Assembly: GCA_949752735.1 (NCBI GenBank)
Contig: OX457053.1
Coordinates: 6,094,677-6,158,676, forward strand
From: Lumbricus terrestris
Taxonomy: Eukaryota > Annelida > Clitellata > Crassiclitellata > Lumbricidae
Length of the DNA: 64,000 nucleotides
Reading direction: 5' to 3'
Part shown: piece by piece, positions 9,154-22,173 of the stretch
How the letters are laid out: every line of letters starts with the position of its first letter
Numbering within the stretch: position 1 is the first letter of the stretch
Program-made: the position numbers and the translations under genes
Notes under the pieces: generated by a model
Database searches by the model: none
What the model saw: the letters and a program-made list of their open reading frames with translations, nothing else
Told to the model about the DNA's origin: nothing

Positions 9154-12070
9154 CTGAAGAGAAAGAAAGAACGAACGATGTTGCAGAGTAAAATAACATC
9201 CGAAAATCCAAAACTTCAAACGAGATTGAGAAAAACAAGATATATTTATTGAAAATGATAGTTGTAAACAAGAATTAGATCCAGAATTTTAGTGCAGTCT
9301 GAAGATCTGAAGAACTGCCTAGGCCGAGAGAAAACGCTGAAAAATATCATTAGCTATCTAGTATGAGTTTATTATCAGAACCCCAATGCAGAACAGTTAT
9401 GGCGGTGTGCTGTCCAACCGTTTTTGACACCGAGGTCCACAAAAACACTTTGTTGAAGCCGCATCGATAAACTCAAAATCAACAAATAAAATTTACTGAG
9501 AATTATTAACTGCATTAAAATTTACTATCAATAGAAATTTGAATGAATTTATGCCTGCTATGGAATAATTTGACTGAATGCGTTGTTGAAAATGAATTTG
9601 TGCTTGTGCGCATGTCATTTAATAAGCTAAAATACAAACTAATGTCTATGCAAATATATGTCTGCGGTTTTGTTTTTTCTTCAGTTTCATAATAATTGTA
9701 TAAATTTGATTAGCTTAGGCGGGCCACTTAAAATCAGTCCCCGGACCGTGCGGCCCGCAGGTTGGACAGCACTGAGTTATGGAATTGCATGCATTTCATG
9801 CATCTGCACCCAGGGAATGGAATCGGCTCTCCCTAAGTAGAAATCTTGAAGGGGCGCAATAACAAGTGCTCAGACATACGTATGTATGTATGTATGTATG
9901 CGTACTTGTTATAGCGCCCCTTCAAGCTCACTACTCAGAGGCGCTCCCGACTGCAGAGCGGACACTGCATCGGAGTTTCACGCCGAAGCAAAGTACATAC
10001 AATACGTAATCATTTCAATACGAAGAACTCAAAGGCATCCTCAGACTTCTATCTTTCCGATAAATAGATCGGCATTTTACATTGCAAAGGTTGTTCTGTG
10101 TTGAATGAAATCGAGCTTTCTACCTGTCACCGATCATCAAAGTCTTTTTCGGGTCAAGTTTATACTTTTCCATGATGACGTCGAACATCGTTTTATTCGG
10201 TTTCCCGCAGACGATGTCCGGCTCCCGCTGGCTCGCCACTTTAACCATCGCCAAACACGCACCGGCGCCTACAAAGAAAACAATCGTAATCTGTAAATAT
10301 AATTACAACAATTTATATCGCACCGTCACTAGCAAGCTACTTCCAACATGCTTTACACTGCCAACTGTCATAATCGTGAATTCATACAGTGCCACTTATA
10401 GAGAAATTCCTCAGAGGCGCCAACGACCTGACACCAAAACCACAATCAAAGAGAATGGTCTTCAAATAGTCACTGTGGAAAAGTGGCAAAGAAATCTTGA
10501 CAAAGAAGTTCATTACGGAGTCTACTGTCAGCACTCCGCGCCAAAGCAAAAAGTTGCTAACGTAGCAAGTACATTCTTAGCTCTTTTTTAAAAACATGAA
10601 GGATTTTTGCTTCCCGATTATAATTAATTAATCTAGAGAAATCCTCTCTGAACTAAAGTGGTTTTTCAGCTGAGAAAATTACTTCCAAAGGTTAAAATTG
10701 TAGAGGGCAAGGAGTACACCTGTAGACAAGGAATCAATATTTTATGAGTGTACCACAGGTACATGCAAAACTTCCAAATGGATGAAAACATTGCGGCAAA
10801 GATTTCGATTAGATGAAACGGAATTGATGGGAGGACCTGGAATGATGCGGTTGTTTGGCGTTGGTAGACCAGAGTCTGGATTCGTCGAGACAAAGAGACA
10901 GTCTTTCTGCGACAGGTAAGTTGCCGCTTTCGCCGCCTTCAGGTAAGAGAAATCCTCGTCAACTCCCACGACGACACATTTCACCTGTAAACAGAATCAG
11001 ACGCTTTGCTTCGATGGTTAACTCAAATATCTCAATTAATTAATTAATTTATTCAATAATTTATTAATTCCATTTTCAGTATGTTTCAAATTACTTCAAC
11101 TAACCAAATTTATTATTTTAATTTTATAATCTTTAATTTTAATTTTCTAAATTTTTAATTTTAATTTTCTAAATTTATACTTTTTACCGAAATTATAAGA
11201 AATAAAATAATTGTTGGGATTAATGTTATGCTTAGTGTTTACTAATAAAGTTGTGCAATTTGCATGCTGATTAAAATTAAATTGTGTAAACAGGGTGGTT
11301 TTTAATTTTAAAATGCAGTACAAAATGCAACAGAGTCAAATAATTATCGTTCACATTTTTCCCGCCTATTTTTGGTTTTTTAACTCCATTTTCTTCAGAT
11401 ATGTTTACTAGGTTTGCCATCTTTAACATCCATGGGTGCAATAGAAATCACTTATTGCAATATAAATTCTGGACATTAAGCTCACAAATAAAACAGGAAA
11501 GTACGAAACACTATTGCAGCCTAAAAAAAAACAACTGGCAATAACATCATATAGATCTGTTTCCTGTTCCCATGGCGCAAAGGAGAAGAAATAAGAGATA
11601 GATCCACACACAAAATATAAACTGCTCTTAGACAGCACCCTACTTTTCTCTCATATTGGCCACGGGATATGGAATGGGCTTCCATTGTCTATTCGCCTTA
11701 TGCCTAGGGTCTGCTCGGATGCATTCTACCGCAGCGTTAAAACCGTCCGGTTCAGCCAAGGTTGGGTCAGGAGCGCTTCTGTGTAGTAACCTTAAAGGAG
11801 CGCTATATAAATGTCCATAATGAATAATGAATACAGAACTTCCCAATACAATATCCAGTAATCTGAAAAGCGAATAATACCTCTGGATCAGGAACGAAGT
11901 CTTGTGCTGCCTTGAAGTTCGACTGCGTGTGGTCAGGCTACGGACAAACACGTTCAACAAATCAATTGTCATTTAAAAATTAAAATGAGGAAAGCATGAA
12001 AATATGTATTGACCTTAATTAATCAGGCTTTGTATATCCAAGATCGCCAAGAACCCAGGTACATAAGTGG

Positions 12071-12143
<73 letters not shown>

Positions 12144-14351
12144 CTTATGTATGCGTTTATAGTTTGTATGTATACGCTATATCAGCAAATATGTATGATG
12201 ATGACAAGCTCTCTGAATGAATGAAAAAATGTTTGTTTGTCTGCATACATTTACGTATGTTTGCGCATGCTTACTAACATACATGTGTGTATAACAATGT
12301 AAATACGTATGCATGTTTGGGTTTGTACATATGTATGAATGCTTGTGTATAGATACGTATGTATGAACTCTTTGCAAGTACGTATGTAAGTACCCGGTAT
12401 GCACGTTAATTATGCAATGCATGCATGCCTATGTGTCCCCAAGCTTACATATAGACACATAACACACCAGCTTTAGCTTATCTCTCAAAAGTGCCTCCCA
12501 CACTAGACTTGATGAATGTCAAAGGCCAATTACAAAAAGTTGCTAATCTTTAAGTGCATACATTGCCAAGATAACATCACAGATCTAGCCAGGTGCAAAC
12601 GACGACGCAAGTGAAGAGGAGTGCTCACTGCTCAGTCTGTTAAGCTAAGCTGAGAGCGAGAAACGAGTATGAAGTGTTAGCAACTTCGTTTTCTTATCGT
12701 CAGCCTATCAGGGCAAGTGGCAAGTCCTCTCCCTCGGCCTCTCATCTGCTCACCAACAGCAATGCACAGTCAACATACTCATCATAGCTGCGTTCGACAA
12801 CTATTATGGGTGGTGCAGGTGCAGCCATATTTCTGTCCTAGAGGTGCCAAATTATGTCCTGCTGGGGGCCAAATTATGTCCTGCTGGGGGCCAAATTATG
12901 TCCTGCTGGAGGCCAAATTTATGTCCTGCTGGGGGCCAAATTTCTGTCCTGGTGGGGCTAAATTTGCCATGATTGGGCCAAATTTCTGTCTTGGCAGGGC
13001 CAAACTTCTGCCCAGGTGGGGCCGAATTCATGTCCTGGTCGGGACAAATGTATGTCTTGGTCGGGCCAAATTGACGTCCTGGTGGGATCAAACTTCTGCC
13101 CAGGTGGGGCCAAATTCGTGTCCTGGCAGGGCCAAATTTATGTTCTAGTTGGGTCAAATTGATGTCCTGGTTGGGCCAAATTTATGTTCTAGTGGGGTCA
13201 AATTTATGATCTGGTGAGGATCTCAACCCTCAATCTTTCAGCTGATAATCAAGCATGCCAAACACTATACCATCAGGCGGACCTGAAACTAAACCATCAG
13301 TAACTCACCCCAAAACCGATAGATTTGATTCCGACGGCGGCAAGCTCTTGCTCGATACCCAATCCTCCGATGCAATAGACTTTACCCTTGTACTTGTACC
13401 TGTCTCTCAAACAGAGTGCTGTCACGTATGCTGTGCCTATGATGTCGTCCTGCAAAGCCATGCACAAGAAAGCTCACTGAAAACTTCTGCTAACAACTTC
13501 GAGAGCTACTGAATTCATTGTATTGTATCTTTAAATTTATATAGCTCCTCTCACCAATCAGAGGCGCTCCCGGTGCGGAAGACCTGGAGGAAAGAAAGGG
13601 GTTTTGAGACAGTGGAAAGATGAACTTGGGGCAACGAATAATGGCGAAGATTGTGGCAATGGATAGAGATGGTTCCAAAACGTAGGACCAATGAAGACAG
13701 AATCTCCAGTTTTGGTCACGGTAGTCCTTGCTATCAGGACAAGGATAATTAATCAGCGTAGGTTTTAATCAAGGTGAGCTTTCAGAAGCTGTCAAAGCAT
13801 TAATGAAGATGGACTTCTATCCAGGTATAGCCACTTCAGGTGCAAGAATGAACAGGTATGATGTTGCTCTGTCAAAGCACCTGCAAAAGGTACAGTTGAA
13901 ACAAAGTCTAAAATTAATTTTGCCTGCTATACAACACTTGAAATAACATGACATTACGTTGCATGATGTTGCATGACATTTGAATTAACATGACATTACA
14001 TCATAAGACGTTACCTGACATTTTAGCTAACATGACAACACATCACATGATGTTTCACAACATTTGAAATAACAAGACATTATCACATGATGTTACACGA
14101 CATCATTTAAATTCACATGACATTGCATGAAATTTGATTTAAAAATAACTAGAGATGTCCACTGTGCAATTATCATAACACAAAAAACTTTTAGAGGCAC
14201 ATGAAAAGGTGCTACATGAAAACATCATTAATAAACAGCATCAAAAGCAGCTCACCTCTACTGCGGGAAATCCCAGCTGTGTGCATTTCTGGACGAATTC
14301 TTTTCGCGTCTTCGTACTGTTATTCGTGACGTAGAAAAAGCGTTTGCCCTG

Positions 14352-14388
<37 letters not shown>

Positions 14389-15516
14389 TCAAATCAATCA
14401 ATTCGTTTATTTGTCAACACATATCAATCAGTTGGAAAGCTAATTTACCAACACTAAGAAAGTGGTGAAATTGCAAATGCTTCATAGTAACGGCCAAAGA
14501 GGTTGGCTTTTAAAAGGGACTTCTTATTCTTAGCAAAAAATACTGCCTCGTATGAGGCTATGAGCACAAAGCATATTCACTACATAATTATGCTGTGGGT
14601 AATATGATGAATACAAATAGAGACTTACTAAGCTTTTCAGCTTATGAACTGTGTCCGGCACACCATGAATAACGTTGTTCAAGTGATACAATACCCCTGA
14701 AACGAACAGGCAATAAGACTTTACACTCTGAATTCAATTCACTTCAAAAACAATAAATGGGTCATTCCATCTAAAATCAAAAAATTTCCCCAAAAGTTCG
14801 ATCATGTCGGATATCAATGAAAATTTTACAGAATGTTTATTATGGTATTAGAGGAAATTATGCCAAATTTCAGATCAATATCTTAAATAGTTTTAAAAAT
14901 ATTAAATTTTAAAGACATCTGGGGTGCCCTCGTTTTTGGACGGTTTTGGAACTCACTTCTAAATTTATAACGACATTCAGAAGCTCGTAACTTAATTAAT
15001 ATCACAGATAATTTTATGAAACTTTCAGTATATTTAACCTTTTTTGTTTAGATCACATACTGAAGAGATGAATGATCAGTGTTGAAAACTCTGATATTAT
15101 GACACTCAAGACGGTTAACCTGACCATAACCGACACATCACTAATTAAAGAAATATTTTATAAATATATCGGAACTTTGGACTATTTATAGCGGTCCCCG
15201 ATTCTATAGTTTCCCTCCTGTTCCTAACCGACACATAGGTCCGGATACTAGTCATGTCCGACCGTCTTCACGGAAGTCCTATTTGGTAAGTATCGTGAAG
15301 TCCTGAAGACAATATTCGACCGTTGTCATTGTCATGTAGGTACGTTGGTACGTTTATTATGGCTAACCGTATATTATTATTTACAAACTAAGTTACAATT
15401 GTGTGAAGGTACTAACCATCACAGTCGCATAAAACTGTATCGATAGAATCCATTAACGATTTGACATTTGAAGCCGTCAACAGCCGGCAAGCTGCACCTA
15501 GCTTCTCAGCGGCCAT
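8967..15516 (-). CDS. PGP: Phosphoglycolate / glycerol-3-phosphate phosphatase
   Basis: Complete gene in eight exons, read right to left: 15516-15417, 14696-14629, 14348-14256, 13449-13309, 11937-11881, 10984-10837, 10268-10124, 9153-8967. The joined frame is 312 aa (vertebrate PGP about 320). It is a HAD-superfamily phosphatase with a C2-type cap that hydrolyses 2-phosphoglycolate and glycerol-3-phosphate in the cytosol, a metabolite-repair role. HAD motif I is CDCDG (nucleophile Asp31, acid/base Asp33), motif II TNNS (64-67), motif III Lys225 in GKP, motif IV GDRLDTD (249-255). The cap region and VVVGVDEDFSY (around 158-168) match PGP better than its relative PDXP, but the latter is the main alternative. 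The start is the first ATG before the HAD core and gives the usual short N-terminus. The exon 6 donor (ccag|gtcctc) is weak. Human PGP has far fewer introns. Confidence 0.94.
9403..9774. mobile_element. hAT-type MITE (372 bp) in PGP intron 7
   Basis: Right end ggttggacagcactg mirrors the left end gtgctgtccaacc. Perfect 8-bp duplication AGTTATGG at 9395-9402 and 9775-9782. The left terminus begins c-g-g instead of c-a-g. Confidence 0.88.
9815..9990. repeat. Two SINE 3' ends facing each other around (GTAT)n
   Basis: A forward tail (gaaggggcgcaataacaagtgc, to about 9872) and a reverse tail (gcacttgttatagcgcc-like, from about 9902) flank a short tatg microsatellite. Confidence 0.75.
10124..10268 (-). 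CDS. PGP: PGP exon 7
   Basis: Acceptor ctttgtag, donor acag|gtagaa, phase 1 to 2. Encodes the GAGACLAMVKVAS helix, GKP (motif III) and MIGD of motif IV. Confidence 0.94.
10837..10984 (-). CDS. PGP: PGP exon 6
   Basis: Acceptor tttacag, donor ccag|gtcctc (weak), phase 0 to 1. Encodes VVVGVDEDFSYLKAAKA ... CLFVSTNPDSGLPT. Confidence 0.93.
11651..11835 (+). pseudogene. LINE 3' end in PGP intron 5
   Basis: The frame reads GHGIWNGLPLSIRLMPR ... FSQGWVRSASV and a stop, followed by the tail ccttaaaggagcgctatata and aatgaat. The W-N-G-L-P motif is typical of non-LTR ORF2 C-termini. Confidence 0.75.
11881..11937 (-). CDS. PGP: PGP exon 5
   Basis: Small 19-codon exon, acceptor cgtag, donor gag|gtatta, phase 0. 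PDHTQSNFKAAQDFVPDPE fills exactly the gap before VKCVVVGVDEDF. Confidence 0.88.
12073..12140. repeat. (AT)n microsatellite
   Basis: About 34 uninterrupted TA dinucleotides in PGP intron 4. Confidence 0.97.
12836..13212. repeat. Minisatellite, about 24 bp unit, PGP intron 4
   Basis: About 15 variable copies of a unit like gccaaatttatgtcctgctg followed by gggg. Reading frames through it on both strands are repeat artefacts. Confidence 0.9.
13309..13449 (-). CDS. PGP: PGP exon 4
   Basis: Acceptor tttgcag, donor ggg|gtgagt, phase 0. Encodes the start of the cap domain (DDIIGTAYVTALCLRDRY ... VYCIGGLGIEQEL). Confidence 0.93.
13530..13700 (-). pseudogene. LINE 3' fragment in PGP intron 3
   Basis: On the minus strand a decayed ORF2 end (GP-x-FWN-like) is followed by gagcgcctctg and gagctatataaat, the common tail. 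Confidence 0.6.
13925..14135. repeat. Diverged tandem repeat (catgacattacat...)
   Basis: Irregular copies of catgacatt/tgatgtta words in PGP intron 3. Confidence 0.7.
14256..14348 (-). CDS. PGP: PGP exon 3
   Basis: Acceptor ttgacag, donor gag|gtgagc, phase 0 to 0. Encodes GKRFFYVTNNSTKTRKEF, HAD motif II. Confidence 0.95.
14351..14392. repeat. (CAAT)n microsatellite
   Basis: Ten or so tandem tetranucleotides directly at the acceptor side of PGP intron 2; on the minus strand gattgattgacag forms the exon 3 acceptor. Confidence 0.95.
14629..14696 (-). CDS. PGP: PGP exon 2
   Basis: Acceptor tttcag, donor tta|gtaagt, phase 1 to 0. Encodes VLYHLNNVIHGVPDTVHKLK, which follows the DxDG motif as in PGP. 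Confidence 0.94.
15417..15516 (-). CDS. PGP: PGP exon 1
   Basis: ATG at 15516-15514; encodes MAAEKLGAACRLL through DTVLCDCD; donor g|gttagt, phase 1. Contains the catalytic DxD. Confidence 0.93.
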
Positions 15517-15541
15517 GACTTTAAATTCGCTCAACGAGGTC

Positions 15542-15585
15542 CAAAGATTTTAACAGTGATACAATAAAATCTGTTAAAATCTTTG
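15542..15585. mobile_element. 44-bp mini-element upstream of PGP start
   Basis: Perfect 15-bp inverted repeats (15542-15556 and 15571-15585) around a 14-nt loop, flanked by perfect 8-bp direct repeats ACGAGGTC (15534-15541 and 15586-15593). It ends 25 nt before the PGP ATG, so it is probably in the 5' UTR or core promoter. The 8-bp duplication fits hAT-type insertion. Confidence 0.8.
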
Positions 15586-16869
15586 ACGAGGTCCGTCGCT
15601 TTCATAGGAAACTTACAGTAACAACAAAATCAAAATAAGACTCAACGACCTCTTATCATCGATATCTATATTTAGATTAAAAACACTTCCGGATGTTCGA
15701 TAGATATCGAAATAGAAGTTATAATAGATAGATATATAAAATACACAATCTGATGCAAGCAAGTAAGAAAGTCAACGCAAAAATCTTATTAGTGTTATGA
15801 AAGTTTCTTCAGCGCCCAACAAGTAGGTATCGTTACTAAATGGTTACCTCTGAACTTCTAAAGCACCACTCAAGATAAATCGCACTGCATAAGCGTGCAA
15901 GAGATATTTTAACTTTTTGTGTGACTACCAACCAAAGACGCGAGGATCTGAACTTTTTACTTTAAAGTCATTGGAGTTAGACAAGTTTTGGACAAAAATT
16001 GCGTATATCGGCTCAATAATGATTGCTAATTGCAATTAGACATTTAAATTCTACCGCCGCAACAGCTCCAGAAACTTCCTCGATTTATTTGCGGGCATTT
16101 AGATAGACACGTCTTAGGGCTTTTGTGAATTCTTTACCCCAAATGCTTGGACCAACATAAGCCTACTAGCATACCCACAATCTACTCCCATGACCAGAGG
16201 TTTAACTTTGACCTCGAAAGGGGGAGTGTAAAATTTTGCATAGTTTCCTCTTCAGGACTGCAAATAAGAATTATACACCGTGGTTCAATAAAAAGAAAGC
16301 CAAACTATTTCTCATATATCTCTAATGCCTGACGATTAATCATACTAAAAATTACTAAAAAATTTCCAATATTTACAGAATCGAATGAACAAAATGATTC
16401 CAATATATCAGGCCAAAATTTTGAATGGATAGTAAGATATGCAATGAAACAATTCACAAGAACAAAAATCACAAAATTAATCTTAACTGCCAACAGAATA
16501 GACGGCCTGCAAATGCAATAGAAGAGCGCTAATAGCAGCCTACAAAGCACGTCGATCCTACGGATGCTTAGGGAATCGAACTTGAGTCCGCAGATCTCCA
16601 TGCCAGTGTATTATCCAATGCGCACCGGCTCCTTTATGAATGCCTAATTATGCCTAATAATGACATTAATAACAACAATAGTAACAAAGAGGATGACAAT
16701 GATGATGATGGATGATGACAATGATGTGATGATGCTAGGCAATTGTTCAGTCTTTAGGGATGAAATAAATGCTTTCCACCAATAAAAAATAACAATGGGC
16801 ATTGTTTCTCCTCTGTTTGAAACTCAGGTGAGTGCAGCTCTTGCATCACTCAAAAATTACGATTGTATT

Positions 16870-17215
16870 GCATTGTATCTGACCACTTATAAGTGCTTCT
16901 TGCAGCAAGAGCTTTCAGAAGAGCTCCCAGTGCATTCAACCCCGAGAGAAAAGGCAGATTTTGAGACAAGAGAAAGATGACGAAGGACTAACAGAGGACG
17001 ACAGAGAACTGATGGGGAAGTCCATTCCATAGGGAGGGACCTATGCAGGCATATGATCTGGATTGAGCCATGGCGGGTCTGACGCGCGAAACAAAGAGTT
17101 CAAGCCGATCAGAGGACTTGTGAACTTGTGCTTGTGAACGCACAATAGCTCCACTGAAAAAAGTTTTAAAAAACAACCTGAAATGAACGAGGACTAGAGA
17201 AGAAACGAAATCCAA
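16870..17215 (-). pseudogene. LINE 3' end
   Basis: On the minus strand: RSYACIGPSLWNGLPHQF in frame, preceded by VRSQAQVHKSSDRLELF, then the tail with agagcgctt-like bases. Typical non-LTR ORF2 C-terminus. Confidence 0.7.
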
Positions 17216-20200
17216 TTAATCTCTTTATTATTCACAAATGAAGCATAATCAATAACTAAAGTAAAACAACCTCAAAGAACTCATAAAATATACGTCCGAG
17301 TCACGGTTAATACTTGAATTTAAAATGGTTTAACCATATTACACAACGCTATCTATAAACAATAGCCAACACTTACAGAATAACGTACCGACCGAGAATG
17401 TAAATCTGGAGACAAATATGCGGAACAACCCTGCAGCAAAGACTTCCTTAAATCACCTGGAAGCGGTTGGCAACAGCCTCCGCAAAGCAAACGAATAAGC
17501 AGTGACAGTCTGAACCGCACTTAAACGAACGCTTCCATTAAAAGGGACGTGGCAAACAGGAATGAAAGGATGACCTTGGTGTGTTTGTGTTTGTATGCAA
17601 CAGTCAGATCAACAAAATGGAATCAAAGGGGCTCCGTGAAAGTGACAAATTTATGGTATCATACGAATGACTTCGGACTATTCTTATTCAGGCCACAATT
17701 TCACCGGTTTTTGTTGATGCTCTCTGCATCTCGCAATAGTATCATAACAGTATCAAATGTGTATCATTGTCAGCAGTGCCTTGCTTCCAGAAAATGCTGC
17801 TGGAACTCATAAAACGTGCTGGAATGCTATTCCGGTTTGCTCCATCAGAATTAAAGCAACATCTGCTGTGGCGTTTTAAAAGGAATTTTTAGAACTGCGC
17901 CTTCTTTATCTTCCCATCCTCAATGGCAAATTACTCCCAATAGGAGGACAATGACCTTTTTTACTAGTGTTAACAGCAAAAAACGGCTTCTACAACTGCA
18001 CAAATCCATTTAGAACTGCACATTTTGAGTATTATGTGCACAAAAGAGAACTGGTCGATCTTACCCATTGGCCGCTGTCATCAACATAGTGTGAGACCAA
18101 TACCACTTTGTCACTTCCACAGAGCCCCATACCCCACCCCCCGAATTGATGACACCCCAAAGCGGTCTTTTAAAGGTGATACATAAATATCTAGATACAC
18201 AAGATTGCAAAATATTGCATCATGTCTAAGCAACAAAAACCTCTTTCAGCTGAAAACTATGAGAAATAACGACCAGACTTAAACACGCAAAGTTGGAAAG
18301 ATGTCTTAATTTATGGGGGCTGGTTTGAGAGAAATACCTTCGTCTGTTGCACTACTACGTCTAATGCAAAACTAGAAATCTCATGGCACTTGACTACCAT
18401 CAATGCAGCGCCTTAAAATATAAGTTTACCATCATCCAACATAACACCTTGCGGCATGAGCAACACCACTCTTCCTCATTACACCACTCATCGTACCACC
18501 TTAAAACAAGTGTAAACCACTCATAACACCATGTAGCATATAAACTTTGCTCATCAGTTCAGTCCACCATCCCCTTTGGTAGTCTTTCCTCACCTTCATC
18601 TCACCTCGCATCAACGGCCTTTTCTCTTGGGGTTGATCACATTGGGAGTGATTCTTAAAGGCTTTTACTGAGAGAAACAGGTTGTAGTGAGTGAGTTGCA
18701 TTAAGATACACAGACCCCAAGAAAATGTGAAGAAATCACGCGCAGACGAGGAATGAAAATACGGACAGGAATGAAACCCGATAGGAAACGCAGAAGAGGA
18801 ATGAAATTTCACAACCTAACGAATAAAATGACGAACAGAAACAACGTACAACACTCGATGAAACGCAAAGAAACAGATCGAAACACTACACTGACTAGGA
18901 GCGTACGAACCAATAAACCCAAACTGAAAAACGTAAAATTCCAAAACTTCAACGCAGCTCAGTAGAAGACAAAACGCAAATCTCAATGAAATAAAAAAAT
19001 GCTTTTCAGATTTTTCACACGAAACCAAAACATGGAAGTTTACCTGAAGTTTAGACTTTATCCGCTCGCTTAGCTAACCCACATACGAACCAGTCCACTG
19101 CCCAATTTGCCCCACACCAGGTCCCAACTTCATCATCCACTCGCTTCACTGCCCCACATACGGACCAGAAGGTTGCCCAATTTGCTCCACACCTTCAAAC
19201 CACACCCGTCATTCACATAAGAATCAGTAGCTCACCGACATCAGCTTTACAAGTAGAAGCCACCCTCAAAACATGGTCATGTCGCAAATAAGGCCCGACA
19301 TAATATTGTCCGGAGAGAGAGAGACAAAAAGCACACTCAACAAAGCTATTGGATTACTTCTACGCAGTGCTTTCGTCACATCACGAAACGAGAAATAAAC
19401 GTTTTTTCTACGGCGGCTAGAAAAGGCGAGACATGAATTCCAGAGGTTTTTCACAGAATCCGTTTAAAATATCAAGACGTACGAACAACGTCGATAACAA
19501 ACCGAAAGAGCGCACGTCCGGCAAAACACGTACGTACGATCCGCTAAACGACGAACACTTAAACGCACAGATCATCATCGAGAGACGTCTGGTTAGTTGC
19601 ATCCCGAAACTGGTTTCAGTTCTTCCGAACGATCGTCGGACCACACGTAACCGAAACGGATATATAACGCGAATTGTAAGAAAAAGTTACCAAGAGCTAA
19701 GACCACAGTATAATCAACAAACGGTACGTCGACTTCCAACCTTTGCTGCAGTCAGAATATGCGACTGACTTGAAAGTGAGGCCCACTGTTGTCCGCCATT
19801 TTCAGAGTGAGCTATACCGACCAATCACAGGTGATTTCTCATACCAACCAATCACAGGCGATCTCTCATACCGACTAATCACAGGCATACCGACCAATCA
19901 GCTTCTGCAAAAAGGCTCATTTTCAAAATGGAGTTGTTTACAAATGTTATAATCACATGACTGGGAAAACTCGTCAACAGGCATTAGCAATGCGAGTCGA
20001 CGTAACGTCTGTTATTTACACCGTGCTAAGACTACGACGAATGCGCCGTTCGTGTCAACCCTACGACACCAATCTAACGTCAAAACGTGTTCACGCATAT
20101 AAATATAACGGCTAGAGACATCGAAAGAATAAAGAATGGTTACACGATATAAACAGGTATTCCTTATCTTTCAACAACAACAGCGTAACAATGTGTTAAT

Positions 20201-21095
20201 GAAAACTACGGTACATCCAATCACGCAACGTATCCGTGAAACGCGTATCAGTGAAACACGTATGAAACACCGCAGCTACCGTCGATTTGGTAACGCTGCT
20301 TGCGTACGATAGGCGGCTACCACGTCAAAAGGCAGTAAACAAACGTTGGTGACTGATTATAACCTACGGACAACGGCTGACAGCAACATTGCTTAGAAAA
20401 AATAACAACAGCGACTGGATAATATAGGAATAATATATTAATAATAACTTCCAGAATAAATATAATAAAATAATAACTGTAAATACAATAATTTTAAAAT
20501 ATAATAACTATGATCATTATTACTTCTGGAATAAGTGTCTGGTGGGTCGGGCCGAATTGTCTTCACGGAGTGAGGTAAAAGTAGTGTTGAAAAAAATAAG
20601 AAGAAAAATAGATGTGATAAATGGCGGTGACAGCTTGAAAACCAGAAGAAATTTTCAACTGTTACAGATTTCACTTTTAAGAGCGAGCAAGCACTCATCA
20701 ATCAATAGAATTTGTTATCTCTATTCCAGTGATCATTGGTGTTCAGTTTTCAACTTGAAATATCAAGAACTTTCAAGGAAGCACTTTTCGTACGTTTTAC
20801 CACAGAGTTTATCACATAAGCTTCGCTTGTAAACAGCTGCAACTTGCTTAGACATTATAACTGAAATCAAACAAAGCAAAGTAGTGCTGATTAAAAGTCA
20901 TTCATAAAACACAGAAATGGTCAGAGCTGTGAAAGAAGCAACAACCATGACTACAGGAAGCTTATGACTCTGAGACTTCCAGTTTTACCAAAACTTCAAC
21001 ACAGAAATTTGAATGCATATCGAAATTGAAAACCAAATTCTTAGGTCAGAAGTTTCACCTTCAACAAACTAGCTCACAATCGTGACTTTGACATT

Positions 21096-21385
21096 TAAAT
21101 CATGTCATTAGCATAATTTAGCATGTAAATCATGTCATCAGCATGTAAATCACGTCATTAGCATGTAAATCATGCCAATAGCACGAAAAATCACAACTTC
21201 AGCATGCAAACTGTGGCATCAGCATCTAAATTACAACTTAAAAATGAAAATTATGACCTCAGCATATAAATTGATAAATATGACTTTAGCATGTAAATTA
21301 CGACTTCAAAATGGAAATTATGACTTCAGCATATAAATTACAAAGTTCTTTAAAATGGAAATTATGACATCAGCATAAAAATTAT
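21096..21385. repeat. Diverged tandem repeat (gcatgtaaatcatgtcat...)
   Basis: About a dozen irregular 20-25-bp copies of agcatgtaaatta-like words. Confidence 0.75.
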
Positions 21386-22173
21386 GACTAGCATCCCTGA
21401 TCAGTTTACTCTTAAATGGTCCTATGCAAAACTTTGATTGTAATTTCAAGCAATTGTTAGGGTCATCATCATCCAGTGTAAAAATAATACACACGAATGT
21501 ATACAAATGCTTAAACTGTAAATGCCTCAAGACAAAACAACATAAAAAACACAAAAGAAATGAACAAGTTTAATTGTGGAATGCCTCTTAAAGAAACAAC
21601 TTCAAAAGCACTTCTTTGTAATTCGCAACATAAGTCGTGACAACATCAAGTTCAAGTTTGATTCGTGTCGCACACAACAACAAGCTTTAAAATGTAAAAC
21701 AATGATCGTAATTCAGCATTTACACTGCGACTTCAACGCGTAAACAACGACTTCAAACGACAAACGGCTCCTATTCGAAATTACGAAAACTGAACTCTGA
21801 AGTTTCTCCGATTACAAAAGAGCTCTTCCATTTTAAGACGTGCTTCAACCAGCGAGACGACAAGCTTCAGCCAGAGTTGATCCCATTCAAACGACTACGA
21901 CACAAAATGTAAATGTTCAATGATTCCACCTGGAATGTAAATGTAGAGCAACCGGACCAAAGGCACCATGCTTCACCTGGATGAGGACATCTGTATGAAG
22001 TGCATCGGAGGAAACATCTCATTCAATAAGAACGTTAAAAGATGAAAGTAGATGAACCGGGTTGACTGCGAAGGTAGTTAAATTCACAGGGCCAATAACA
22101 TATCTGAAATTGTGGTAGAAGTTCGGTCTTGTGTTGAAAGAGACAACAAGCGACAAGCACAGCATTGCCGCCC

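Noticed and set aside
19433..19768. 111-residue plus-strand frame
   Set aside because: Basic composition without domains, splice context or a homolog I recognise; probably chance.
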